Positions 35,392 through 47,347 of a stretch of 64,000 bases of DNA are shown piece after piece. The stretch is taken from positions 930,001 through 994,000 of the forward strand of contig JAYXKI010000009.1 of assembly GCA_037892935.1 (NCBI GenBank). The letters are read 5' to 3'. Numbering within the stretch: the first letter of the stretch is position 1; each line of letters starts with the position of its first letter. Position numbers and translations under genes: made by a program. The DNA comes from Phlebopus portentosus. Taxonomy: Eukaryota > Basidiomycota > Agaricomycetes > Boletales > Boletinellaceae. The notes beneath the pieces are model-generated. The model was not told the DNA's origin and did no database searches. It saw only the letters and a list, made by a program, of their open reading frames with translations.

Positions 35392-38300
35392 ATGCGAAAT
35401 AAAACCGCAATACAGCGCCAACAGGCATTACAGAAGGCACAAGATGCCAACCGATCCCCACTTTCCGATAAAACGAACCTCGTTGTAGCAAAGTCCGATA
35501 TTCATGATCTGAAAAAGAGGGTCGATCAGTTGGATAAACAGCTTTCCGAGACACGAGTCGAGCTCACCAAGTCCACCGAACTGCTTAAGAACTCCCGCGA
35601 ACGATCGAACCATCATCTGAACTGGTATCACAACGCTCGAAAGGCTGTGAACCATTCGAGAAAAGTCCTTTCAGACCTTAGGGACAAGAACAGAGCGTGT
35701 TTTTCTGTAAATGAGGGCCTGAGAAAGGACATGGACGAGTTCAAAAATAAACTTACGGAGAAGGAGCACGAGATGGCCTCCTGTCGACTGCAGGCCAATT
35801 CGCATCTTCAAGCGGTTGCGTCTGCTAATATGCGGGCCCTCGAGTATTGGAATGCACTAAAGGCAATGGAGGATAAGTGCTTAATGTTGCTAAAGAGGAT
35901 TGCAGCACTTTCAAGCCGAATTTCCCGAATGCAAGAGTCGATCCGTGATATGCAGCGAACGAATCGAAATCGCCGTACTCGACTGTCAAGAGCTGATAAA
36001 CGTTTACAAAAGCTCAGAAGAATTGCAGCGGCTGTTAGGAATCTTCTACAACTCAGGCAGAACGGAACTTACGCACCCTGGGTTCGATCTCTCGTCTTTC
36101 GCATTGCTTTACTTGGCTGTCCTGCAAGACAGGTTGGAGAAATAATAAACGGCTTTATTCGTACCGCTTGTAATCGAATCGGAATCACTCCGAAGAAGAA
36201 GATACGACGCATCAGTCCGCGGACTGTTGGTCGTATCATCTCTGAGGCAGACATCGCTGGGAAAGTTCAGCTGGCCTATGAAATGAAACGAACACCATGT
36301 AAGCCAGTTTTTATGGATCGAACAGATTCAAATGCTTACCAAATTGGAAAAAAAAGCGTTTACAGTCGGGGGCGATGGAACTACAAACAAAAATCAGACA
36401 TTCGAGTCAGTACACGCGAACTACAAGACGAAGAAAACATACCTGAATGAGGACGGTTCGCCATGTACAAGCGAAGAACAAGTACAACGTGTACGGTTCA
36501 TCAAGCTCGAGCGGGCAGGAAATCATCGCGCGGAAACCCAGAAAAACGAAACGATTGCTTGCCTTCGCGAGGCAGCGGATCTCTTCAACAGGAGTCCGCT
36601 TGATAGCACCGACAATCTTCCAGGCAGGCCATTCAATGAACAGACCATAGCCATGAAATTTGTAGGGACCCATGGGGACCATGCCGAAGATCAGAAGGCA
36701 AAACATAGATTATTGGGAGAATGGAAACACGAGCTTACCATGCGCGGACTCGGCGCGCACTACCTTTGCTCCAGGAGTGAAGAAGATCGAGAGACGCTCA
36801 TTGCATCAGCAAGAGCGTCTCATATTTCTCAGATGGGTGGTTTTGAAGCATGGGAGATGCTGAGCGACGAGGATAGAATCCAGAAAGATGCCGAGATTTT
36901 CGATACACTGTGCGAGAGTCTCTCTCATGAGGCATACGAGCAGCTTTCCGAGGCGGAAAGGCGCCGTTTGGATTTGTGGGTATGGGCTGGATGTGCGATG
37001 CACAAGGACCTGAATGCCGTTAAGGGAGGCGATTCAGCGATGCGAGCAAAATGGAAGGAAATCAAGGACTCACCTGGTCCGGTATTGCTTGCGAACAAAG
37101 ACAATGACGCTGTTCTTGAGGCAGAGGATGACGATGATGATGGTGAATACGAAGACTTGGAAGACAGTGCCACGCATGTACTGCCCAGCTTCGAGTGTGG
37201 CGAGCAGAGTGCGAGCTATGCTGCGAATGTGCTCGGAAAAATGAGGTGCAATCGGTACAGTACAAAACGAGGCGACAAACGCAAGGAGAGCGCTGCACAG
37301 AAGCGCGCGCGCGAGGTATCGAAAGCCGGGGGGAAGAAGCTCATGGATTTGATGGGCGACATGCTGAAGAACAAAAACGACAAGAAAGGACATCAACATA
37401 CCTTTCGTGACTATGCTATCTTCTTGCTGGGCTTCATCATAAACTTTCCGGACACCTCCAACACGCGCTATTCCAGCTATCTCGAGGCTGCCGCAGAAAC
37501 AATCGCGCGCCTGGACTTTTACATCAATTATATGCACTACATTCGAGATTCAAAAGAAAAACATACCTTAAACCATCTGGAAGCGAACGTCTTGAAGGGC
37601 CTAGTAGATAGACCGACTCGAACGGAGCTGGCCATCCTCACATTGTACCTGGAAGCCGTTTCGCATTCGTACATTTCGTTGGTACGTGGACATGGCCTGG
37701 AGAATACCAACGCGCTAGATCTTGGTCCGCTTCATGAGAAAGTACGAACTCATGTTAAAAAGCTCATTGAAGAGCCGCATATCATCTTGTCTCCTTCTGC
37801 TGACCCCAAGCAGGCCACAATGAACGGATACCATTCATGGAAGAATGAGGAAGCAGTCAAGGCGGTCCATCGAATGGCGCCTGAACTACCTCACCTTGAG
37901 ACGCTTTTTAAAGCGTTCCTCTCAGGGGCATTGGAGACCTGGGAGCGGTTCAGCGACGAATTTCGGGCCGATGGGACAATAGCTTCACTTACCGAAACGG
38001 AACGGGACTTCGCATGGACACCGGCAACGAACGATGCGAATGAGGGTGCTCTAGGGGCGTACCGCGTCTTTGCGAGGAAGAATCCTGCCGGAAGTCTGAG
38101 ACTGTTCAATTCAATATTTCGCGCGAAGAGGAACAAAACACATGAATTCATGGAATCCACACTTACCGATGCGTTGGATTCTGCATTCTTGAGGAGAGAA
38201 GCCCGTGCTCAGGAGGCCATGGGAATGGAGAGAAAAAGGAGGCGTGAAATCTATGAGGAAGGGTTAGAGAATGTGGTAAAAAAGCGGAGAAAGGACACAG

Positions 38301-38659
38301 AGAAACAGGAGAAAGGGGAGAAAAGGAGATACGAACTGGATCAGGTGGAGCAGGTCGTCGATGAAACCGCTATCAACAATATGACGGTCTCGCAACTCCG
38401 AAACCAGCTAGACAAGATTCGACCAGAAGCCGGCTGCATACCAGCAGACTATAAACTGAACAAGGCACAAAGACGGGACTACTTACTTGCCGCATTGAGT
38501 AGCATGGGGAAATTAAGAGTCGCTGGCGATGTACAAACGGTACGTGTCCAGCAGCTCTTACCTGTCTTCCCGCACTGATGCTGATCAATGATATGATAGG
38601 AGCCTATAGAAGCTCGCCCACGTGAGCAAGCGAGTTCCTGTACAATAGATAAACAGTAG
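35392..38659 (+). CDS. Large fungal protein, putative transposase-derived, with SAP-like C-terminus
   Basis: Three exons (35392-36298, 36366-38539, 38600-38659) join in phase to about 1,045 residues without any internal stop. Residues ~1-230 form a long coiled coil (DIHDLKKRVDQLDKQLSETR). Then comes a basic helical region (LRRIAAAVRNLL, ITPKKKIRRISPRTVGRIIS). The conserved core opens with GGDGTTNKNQTFES (Asp306), followed by HGDHAEDQKAKHRLLGEW, WAGCAMHKDLNAVKGG (Asp517), VLLANKDNDAV (Asp548), FPDTSNTRYSSYLEAAAE, TLNHLEANVLKGL and PATNDANEGALGAYRVF (Glu862). The C-terminus resembles a SAP DNA-binding motif (MTVSQLRNQLDKI...LNKAQRRDYLLAAL). I recall similar multicopy hypothetical proteins in agaricomycetes; a KDZ-like or other DDE/RNase H-type transposase origin is inferred, not shown. 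No terminal repeats were identified. Confidence 0.65.
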
Positions 38660-40510
38660 AAGTACCTGAGCTCTCTTGATTTATATGTCTTTCGCGTACG
38701 GGCAACTTGAACTAAACCATATCGCTGTTCGAGCGATATTGAAGAGGTCTTCCCGAAGAAATTGATACCCGTAAATTCCGCACCAAGAGTCTGAGAGATT
38801 CCGAATGAGAAGCATTCCAAAGCATAGAAAGACACAGTATAAGTATCCCTCAGAGCAAGTAAGCCGATTCCGAGAGTTTAAGAACAAGAATAGTCATGCA
38901 ATCCCTGTAACCAGCAGTTCAACCAGGCTGCATATAAGTTGTCCAGATAAAAAATTGCCGAGCTTAGTTTCCAAGACTTCTGCCAGTAGGAATATGAAGA
39001 CCAGATGTTAATTGAATGACTTGATGAAGAAGCTGAGTGGTTGACGCTGAGATTCAATTTCTGACATGATGTGTACGAAGGTAAGACAGTTTGTAAACTA
39101 CGGATTACATGTCCTACTAGTTATGGTAAGTTTTCAAACTCCGCCCGAAATTTCTGGGATCGCGCGTTACATGGCCATTGCCGATCACCATTGATAAGGC
39201 GATCATCTCTTAGGCCGCCATCTTGTGTTTTGCGTAAACGAGGTGAACGAGTCGGTGCTGTATCCCCATTGGCATTCCCGATATTTTGAAAATGTGGGGT
39301 TCGCAGAGTGCTGGTTGACATTTGACCGCCACAATTTTCCTACTTATCGCGGCGAGATTTATCTAAGAGCTTAAGGAAACTCGCCTTTGATACCTGGCAA
39401 GATTTTTTCTCGTACTTTGGGGTATTGGTAATCGGAACCAAATCCGAGACGGAACGACCTCGGCGCACACGTGCACCGCTACACCCTACACGCTGCGATG
39501 CCCTTGTATTCGTCCCTTCAAGACCGGCGACTTGACTGATTGACTAGAGCGTAAAATAGTTAGCGGTTCTCGACACTTGCCGTGCTTCTCCGTTATCGAT
39601 TCCCCATTCTAGTGGGATGGAGGGAAAGAGGAAGCTTCGGCATATTATTCAGCCAGCGACGGGCTCGGCATTGCATCAGAATCACCCCTCAATCAGTGAT
39701 TGAGCTCTTTATCCACGGATTCTCTTTCCGTCTCGGCCTACCTTCAAGTTACCAGTTTTATGTGATTCCTAGCATTCTCCGGGTGAACCTGATAAACTTT
39801 CAAAAATTTCTGAAGTCAGAAATCAACCTTCATCGGTATTGCAACGGTCCACTTTATACAAATCTGAGTAACTCTGGGGCTGGGAATGATTGGAATTATG
39901 TATGAGAGAAGTCCGGATTTGCAAATTATGGTGCGTGATCGACGCAAAAATAGCCCAAATAGGATGGCCATCAGACGATCAAACGCACGTGGCAACAGAT
40001 ACCGTTCCACCTCTTACCACTTCCTGCGGATAAACCGACCTCAGTCTGTTGCTTTCCAACCAGCAGCTTGAGGTCAAGACCGCAAAGTTATCGATAAAGG
40101 TAGGTAAGGAATCAGCCAGATTGCCCTATCTGGAGGCACGAGCGGCTTTTCCAGCAGTAGAATTGAGAACAATAGTAGATAGACGCCCATAGTATAATCG
40201 CGCGGAAGCAGGTGCCACGGCTCGCAGTTAGCAGTTCTTTTTCGAACATCACGCTGCACAGCACTTCCTTTCGGAGCGCGAAACGCCCAAACGCCTTGCT
40301 TTGCCTCATCACTCCCCACCTTCCTGCCATTCCCCGACCGACCGGCAATCCTACCCAATCCTCAACCAACCCGCCGAACTCATCAAGTAGCGTTAAGAGG
40401 CGCCTAGAATACCTGCGCATTGCCAGCTTCGGATACCGAACCAGACAGCCAATAGCAGTCGGAAAAGACATAATTAGGCCGGCCAAAGAGAACGAGTCAT
40501 CCTTAGAAGT
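38660..40510. other. Intergenic region between two lineage-specific genes
   Basis: About 1.85 kb. Open frames are short and not protein-like on either strand. It could hold the right end of a mobile element carrying the preceding gene, but I found no matching inverted repeat or target duplication. No RNA gene was recognised. Confidence 0.45.
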
Positions 40511-42154
40511 ATGATGTCGTTGCGAGACGCAGTGATAGAGACAAGCTCAAGCTTTAATCAGTTATCGTCAATGGCGCACAGCGATGAAATTCGGTTCCTT
40601 GACTACCTTGGAACTGACTTTTCATACCTGCGACGGTTCATTTTTGCATCGGACCAGATGGTGAGGCTTGTCCGAACAGAAACAGCACGACTGAGCCCGG
40701 AAGTCCAGACCAAGGTGCGTATTTTTTCATTTCGGTGTTGACATAGGATTTTCATCCTATGTCCGTCCTTCGCTGCGTTGACGATACGCCATCAGCTTGT
40801 GGACACTATAGAAGTGGGTAAACATCTCTGGTTCCTATGATCGCCACGAACTTACCCATGTATTTGGTCGCTTCGTATTCGATTAAACCTACGCAGATTG
40901 CAAGGGACACCCTTTCAGAAACTGGTGTCAGCGCGCGCCCTTTCGTCGCTTGTCCCGCTCACCTGATACATTACCGTGAAGCGTACTTCAACGTATTATC
41001 TGCAGCCCGCTCGCTCGTCCCGTACATCGAAGACCCCGAAGTCAAATGTAAGTGGTGATTGTAGATGATGTCACTTTGCAAGTCCCGAGAGACATGATCA
41101 CTGATGGGTCTTAATTCACCCAGTACGCTTGCGAAGGCTTCTCCTGCCCTTAACATCGACGTCATGCTTCCGTGTTATGCTTCCTTGCGAGCTTAAGCGA
41201 CCCAGAGTGGACAATGCCGCGCCCGGGTCATTTTGCAGTGATGATGCGGACACATTAGCGAAGAAGGAACCATTCTCTCACGGACCGTCCGAACCAGCTG
41301 CGCCTCGAAGAAAGACAAGACGCGCCTCGGCATCCGCGGCGCTCAGATTCACCTCTCTATCGATGTCCCATTCTTCTCGCACGTCCGATTCTGCCTTGAG
41401 ACTTTTCACTGGTCGATCCTTTGCAAGTCCTAGAAGGCTAAAAGCGAACCCGTATCCAAGACTTGTAATGCCAGGGAACATCAGTCAAGATGACACTGCA
41501 TCCCGGGATGGTCGAGAAGATACCGAATCAATAACGCGAAGCCCATCCTCATCTAGCACATCGTCAGTGATGCCAGCATCTGAGCAGATATCTCCAGAAT
41601 TACCGATTTCGATCGAAGCGCCACCCAGTCCCAAACCGATCTTCCCTCCAATACAGTATGTGTCGCCTCAAACACCAAAAGTTCTGGGTCTTCTCCAGCA
41701 GCAGCGCAGAGATTTCAGTGCTAGATATCCTGCGTATCGAAAAAACTCTGAAGATTTGCCCACTCCACCTACTCCGATAAACTGTGATTGGTCCGTTCAA
41801 AGCAGGACGGGCCTAAGCGGAATCGATTGTAATATTCCAGGGTATAAGAGCAGTGAGCTGCCATCGTGTCATGTCGAGGTGTTTTCGAAAGAGGAATATG
41901 ATTCGGCGGATGAGAACTTCAGGAAAGGGCTGGGCTGGTTTCCAACGAGCTGGCGAAACCAGAAATTGAACGAGACACCTCCTGCACCGGCATCTCCACC
42001 TGAGTTAACTTGGAACGCCGGATGCGACGATGTGAAACAAACGACTTGCTCTTCGCAGATGATGATGTCTGTGCTGGGCAGTTATCCCGACGATCCGGAG
42101 CAGTCAACCCCACTAGCAGAGTCGACATGCATCAGTACGTACCAATTGCAATAA
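40511..42154 (+). CDS. Unrecognised Ser/Pro-rich protein
   Basis: I do not recognise this gene. The reading starts at the ATG at 40511 (MMSLRDAVIETSSSFNQL...DYLGTDFSYLRRFIFASDQ). A second exon reads FAALTIRHQLVDTIE. A third, from 40900, reads IARDTLSETGVSARPFVACP and LIHYREAYFNVLSAARSL, and splices in phase (GTAAGT donor at 41048) to LRLRRLLLPLTSTSCFRVML. The C-terminal ~300 residues are Ser/Pro-rich and probably disordered, with a PPTPINCDWS patch and GLGWFPTSW. The stop is at 42152-42154. The junction near 40715-40760 does not join in phase with a standard GT-AG pair, so an exon boundary is wrong or the gene is damaged there. A helical N-terminal domain plus disordered tail suggests a regulatory protein, but function is unknown. 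Confidence 0.5.
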
Positions 42155-44780
42155 ATATGCCACCAAAGCTGACGACTACAATCATTCAGTCATGTGAGGC
42201 AGCCAAAGCTGCTTAACCGTGACGACGACCAACCTGCGCACAATTCGCGATGTTCCAAACGATCAGAAACGTGGATCATGTACAACGATTTTTCGTACCT
42301 AAAACTTTCAGTTTCTCGCTCTGTCTTTGCTTTCCAGCTTCGGTTGCTATCTTCTCCTTGTCTTGTGTAATGTACTGTGTTGTTTGTCGACTAAGAAACG
42401 TTTTCGCTCTGTCCTGGTCAAGTGCGTATTAATGGGCCAAAAGCAAGGCACATAGATGATTTTGTTCTGAATGCAGTCAGCTTCAGACGCAGGGGAGGGA
42501 ATGAGCTGGAACGTACGCGTCTAGTATGACCTGCACCGCAATGAAGCAGATTGTGACTGGGATGAAGATGAAGCACTTAGATGAAACTCGCGTGCACTCA
42601 GCAACACCTCCTGATTGGCAAGGTGGGAGAAGAACCAGAGAGGAAATGCTGAGTCCATCGCAGTCAGAAGCAATGCTCGACGTGTTGACAAACAATATGA
42701 TCGTATATTTACAGCAGAGAAACCAAAGGTAGCGAGCTGGATTGTCGTAGAGGAGATTCTAGTGGAGAAATGTTTGGCGAGAGAGAGAGGCGGGCCGGGA
42801 AGGGGGGAACGAGAAACAAGCCTTTTTGTAGGAGAGAGCTTCTTGTGACCGTGAAGGCCATCGGTGGATCGGGCGTCAAGGGCATTGCAATATGCAAATC
42901 TATACAGAACAGTTCGAGTCATGTCCTCAGGTCCCGTCTCGAACATACTAAAATGGGTTCTCATCGGCGACTGCTTCGCCTCCCCATGGTGCCCGCCCTG
43001 TGTCCGAATCTATTCAACCGCGGGTTCGTAAGAGCATTTGTCGTTAATTGCATAGTAGAAACGTCCGTCTCGCGTAATACCGCAGACAATTCCGCTCCGC
43101 AATACACAGCCGCTGATGGGTTCTGACAGATCACATCGGGGAACTTGGACTGCACGGTCGCTAATGCGTCATGGAAAGGACGTCTTGGCAGTGGCATCGT
43201 CCCTGGTTGCGAAAAGCTGTGAGAGCCGTGTCTCACAGGCCGTACTAAAACCGATTCCTACGGGAACTTGAGTATTTATCTGCACGCTGGCATAGTCGAT
43301 TGAGCCGACCATCTGCAGGTGGATTGCAAGTGGGTTGTGACCATCCACCATTATAAGACGCGCTTGCAGAAGGGGCTAAGACAATCCTTTTTCTCATAAG
43401 TAAAATAGAAGAATGTCAAAAGCGGAACGATTGCGCGGTGATCCCGGCGTACCGAAGACGGAACTTCGGAGGCCTAAGAAGCCATGTGTGGGCAAAAGAG
43501 CCGCCCAGACGCCTCCTCGGTCGAAACACGGAGTGAACTCAACAATTATTTGGTATTGTTCGCTATTCGGCAAATCGATGGCGGATGCGTTCGAGAATGA
43601 AGGATGTGTTGCGCCATATGTAGTGGATAGGACCACGAGATTCGAAAGCATACGAATCTGATACATTTTTGTTCTCGTGCGCTTGACTCGGCGAGCTCGG
43701 GTGTCAGTTGCGCGCGTCTATCAGATTTTCAAAGACACACGTCTCTTTGTGCCCACCGGTGTCAATTACGGAAAGGCCTGCGGATGCCGGAAGAATGCAG
43801 ACCATCAGGAGCGCGATAAAGACGATTCCATGAAGACGAATCAGTGAGCGTGGCCGACGATGCCCGGGACACCGTACTTCTTTTGCTCAATATCTCAAAA
43901 TCCAAAGTGTGAGAATGATGAATACAAAGGCAGAAAGTATGAGAACACACCAGTTCTGGCGTACATTGAGTGGAGATGTGGCACTAAACGATGAAGAGCG
44001 TTCAATGCCCCATCGTCTACAGCTATGATATATGAATCAAAGCTCATCGACGACGGCTACAGAGCCGAGCTGATGCATCAGAGAACATTGGCTTTCCAGG
44101 AACCGTCACGATATTCTTGACTATTTAGGAGAACAGCATGCGGAAGGAGGTGCGGTGAGGTCGGGTAGCACGGTCTCTTCGGAGATCCTCTCCGCCTTTT
44201 AAGCACCGACACATTTTGCAAAATAAAGTTGCGCGGATGCTGAGATGCAGTTTGTGTCTCAGAGAAGAAGAATGACTCGCTTCAGTAGAAGCAGTGTGTT
44301 GACTAGAAAGAAAGATGTAGAGAAGCACAGAGTAACAAGGAGGCAATGATAGTTAAATAGTCAGAGAGAATGGTGAATTTAACCTTTTGGGTTTGCATCA
44401 GCGGCGGTGCTCATCCCAAAGTAGATTCCAGAGTATGTAAGTCCCGAAGTTTGTGCAAGCAGTCGCACTCGCACTTGTCCACTACAAACAAATGCCTTGC
44501 CTTTTTAAAGATTCGACGTCTTCTGTGAGACACAGAAACATGAGACAAGTGTTAATAACGTCTTATTAATCCCCGATCGATTACGAATTTGACGTTCCTA
44601 ACCTAACGTCAGGCTAATTATGAAGTTGAACTGAGCAGAGCTCTGCGTTCACCTACCAACAATCGAATATTCATCCGGGACAAGAATAAAGCAAGAGCAA
44701 CGAATAAACGAAACAAGACCAGATAACCGTTTATCCGGAAAGAAAGTAACAGGCGACTCGAACAAATGGGATAGGCTGCA
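42155..44780. other. 2.6-kb region with no assignable gene
   Basis: Several moderately long frames exist on both strands, for example minus strand 43351-42961 (LQMVGSIDYASVQINTQVPV..., then in a shifted frame FPDVICQNPSAAVYCGAELS) and plus strand 43413-43661. Some look weakly protein-like, but none forms a spliceable gene or matches a family I know. It could hold a decayed gene. CT/GA-rich tracts lie near 42770-42800. Confidence 0.35.
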
Positions 44781-47022
44781 TCAAATCTGGAAGGGTGGAA
44801 TATGACTGTCGTCTTCTGTAAGCTCTCCTTCAGCAATCTTTCTCCGGACGTCGTCGTAATAATTCAAGCATTTTTCGATCATAGCATCGCGCCCTTCTAA
44901 GCCAAGTGCAGAATACTCCCAAATCCTCTGCATCACTGGGTAAGTCTTCTTCAAATCCTCGAGTAAAGAAAGCGTCTTCTTCAGCGGCGCAGTCTTTAGC
45001 AACCACCAACTTCCTAGGGAGTTCATGAGGTACTCTGGCTCGTCCAGAACATCGAAAGTTTGAGTTTCAGTTGGCTTCTTTCTCTCCTAATTAAACGGAG
45101 CTTACGGCAATGATACTCGTCATCCTCAGGAAACCTGTGCGCTGCTTGCGCATAGTACTCTGCGCTTTCCTCCAAGAGTTGTTCATGCCTTTCGCCGGAT
45201 GTTCCCTTCGCCATGTGCTTTAGACTGTATGCTTTGATACTACATGCGAAACGATTCATCAGCACATATTCACATTCCAGGAGGAGCACAAAGCTTACGC
45301 GCATGCCTCCGCTGCAGGGTAGATAAAATATGCTAAAAAGAATGCTTCGCCATGGAAAGTTCGCAGAAAAGGTCCGATGGAGAATCGTATCTGATCCACA
45401 TCATGGAGCAGGTCTGAAGCTAGCTTGTCCAGAACCTCGGCGCTAAATCGCGGATCTGTACCTTCGGTCGATGCATGGGCCTAAGACAAAGACAAGTTTG
45501 TTCCAGTATTCCAAAGAATAATCACGGCGTTACCTGCATGAAAGCCTCTAGATGAATAGCCCTTACACCAAAAACGAAGGTGTGTTCGAAAATGGATCCT
45601 CTTTCGTCTTTTTCTACATCAGACCAGATTTCGCGCCCTCTTTCAAGTACATCAATCGCATTGCGGTAGAACTGCTCGGCATCCATGTAGTCTTTTTTCA
45701 TACCGGCGCTGAGAAAAGCACGCATGATCCATCCCCTACAAAAGGATGAAACCCAGTGAGAAAGAGTCGTTTCAACACGCACCGGACAGTCACAGCCAAA
45801 GCAGGGCGTGCTGCATCCCAGCCGCGTTCTCTGACGCGCTGTTGTGCCTCTTTCAAAACAACCTCGGGACCGTCTTCTGTCCATGCTTGGCTATTTTGTA
45901 TCTCGAGCATAACTATAATAGACGTCACGAGGATCGCATTGTTCCGTAGCGTGGATTTTCTCACTTTGTTCATTGTATTTTGTTGTCCAATTTGGATCAT
46001 CGATGTAGAACGAACGACGGTCACTGAGTACAGCGTTTGTAAGGTTTGCAAGAACCTCCAGTGTGCTGTCAGCCACAAGCGTAAATATTATCAATGTCCA
46101 GCTCACGTCCAGACGCCCCGCGAGTCCTATTTGGCCATTTGCTAGTCGAACTTTCTTTAGTTGACGCATGCCTGCTCGGGCGCCCTCGAAATCCTTGGTA
46201 TTTATTAGAAAGCATCCAGGGAATCTAGACTATGAATGAACCTACATTTCCGGCCATGTTTATGGTGTTGACCTACCGTAACTTCACATGAGGACGCCTG
46301 GATTCAATCCATCCTGTACGAATAGACTTACACTACTGTTCCGGCATTCGTGAGGCCTCTGATTTAACATAGCTGTTGCTCTTCCATACGGGCGTTCGCT
46401 TGCAAGCGGTGCCCTCAAACGGTGGACTTTGGGCGGCTCTGGATTCGCTTTCTTTTCTGAAATGGCGAGGCCGGCTTCGTATTGCTCTTTCTGCTTTTTT
46501 TCAGCCGCCGTCAGCTCCTTTGTTTGGAGTTTAGACAGAGCCGTTTTATAAGCTTCTATGGCCTTATCCCAGCTACCTAGTTCCTGTGAGCGAGTCAAGA
46601 TTGAGATTTATACGAATAGGAAGACGAGTTGAGCACACCTGTTCAGCGGTTGCGAGGCGACCCCAACCTTTAGCATATTCCGGATCTAGCACAGTTGCCT
46701 GGTCATTTATCAGGCTCCTGAAAATAGAAGTAAGAATTGATGACCGACCTTTCTGGCATCCGAGCATGCGTCAAGGTATCTATCAGATTCAAAACGGGCA
46801 TATTAATTCCTCCGAGTTAGGCGATCGAATGATTGAGATTGATTCGCACCTACCCAGAGACATGCAACAGGCTGCACGGTTAGCATAAATGATAGCATTT
46901 TCTCCGCCAACCTTTAAGGCCTTGCTATATTTATCATGGGCTTGAGAGTATTGCTTGCCCACGAAAAACTTATTTCCCTCCTCCTTGAGTTTCGCTGCAA
47001 GCTGAGAGTCAAGCTCCGACAT
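44781..47022 (-). CDS. TPR-domain protein, uncharacterised
   Basis: Begins MSELDSQLAAKLKEEGNKFF at 47022, with three N-terminal tetratricopeptide repeats: KEEGNKFFVGKQYSQAHDKY, IIYANRAACCMSLGRYLDAC (split by a GTGCGA intron) and YAKGWGRLATAEQELGSWDK. This arrangement resembles co-chaperone TPRs such as Sgt2/STI1. The remaining ~400 residues are different: an EKKQKEQYEAGLAISEKK linker, LNQRPHECRNSS, GMKKDYMDAEQFYRNAIDVL, AYSLKHMAKGTSGERHEQLL, FDVLDEPEYLMNSL and a C-terminal DDSHIPPFQI, stop at 44781. The C-terminal part is helical and TPR-like but not a domain I can name. Many exons with 50-60 nt introns. It lies 325 bp downstream of the MFS transporter on the same strand. Confidence 0.75.
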
Positions 47023-47347
47023 CTATGAGCGGTAACGATTCAGGATAATAGCAGCCTTAATAATGTGTAGGTTTGAGTTCAAGTTGACAGTGCAGAAACG
47101 CGTGTTGTTGCAGGGCAGGGCTGAAATTTAAACCAGTTCCCATTGGCTGGTCGAACACGTGAAGCTGAGCACGATAATGGTAAGTAGTTCTCACGGATGG
47201 AAATCGGTGTACATATATGATCGAGAAACTAATCATTAACCTACTTGATATTGTCAATTGGTCGACTTGCATCTCTCTGGTAGTGGGCACCGTACTATAG
47301 GCAGGAAACACAAGAAATACCAAGGACAATCTATGACACGGGAACAA
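47023..47347. other. Intergenic region MFS transporter 3' side / TPR promoter
   Basis: 325 bp separate the stop of the transporter from the start of the TPR gene, both on the minus strand. No coding sequence was recognised; it should hold the transporter 3' UTR and the TPR promoter. Confidence 0.5.

Noticed and set aside
36083..36094. GGGTTCGATCTC resembling a tRNA B box
   Set aside because: Lies inside the coding sequence of the large putative transposase gene in a conserved-looking segment, with no A box upstream.
34900..39500. Terminal inverted repeats around the large putative transposase gene
   Set aside because: I compared the flanks by eye and found no convincing matching ends; a computed search is needed before claiming an element boundary.
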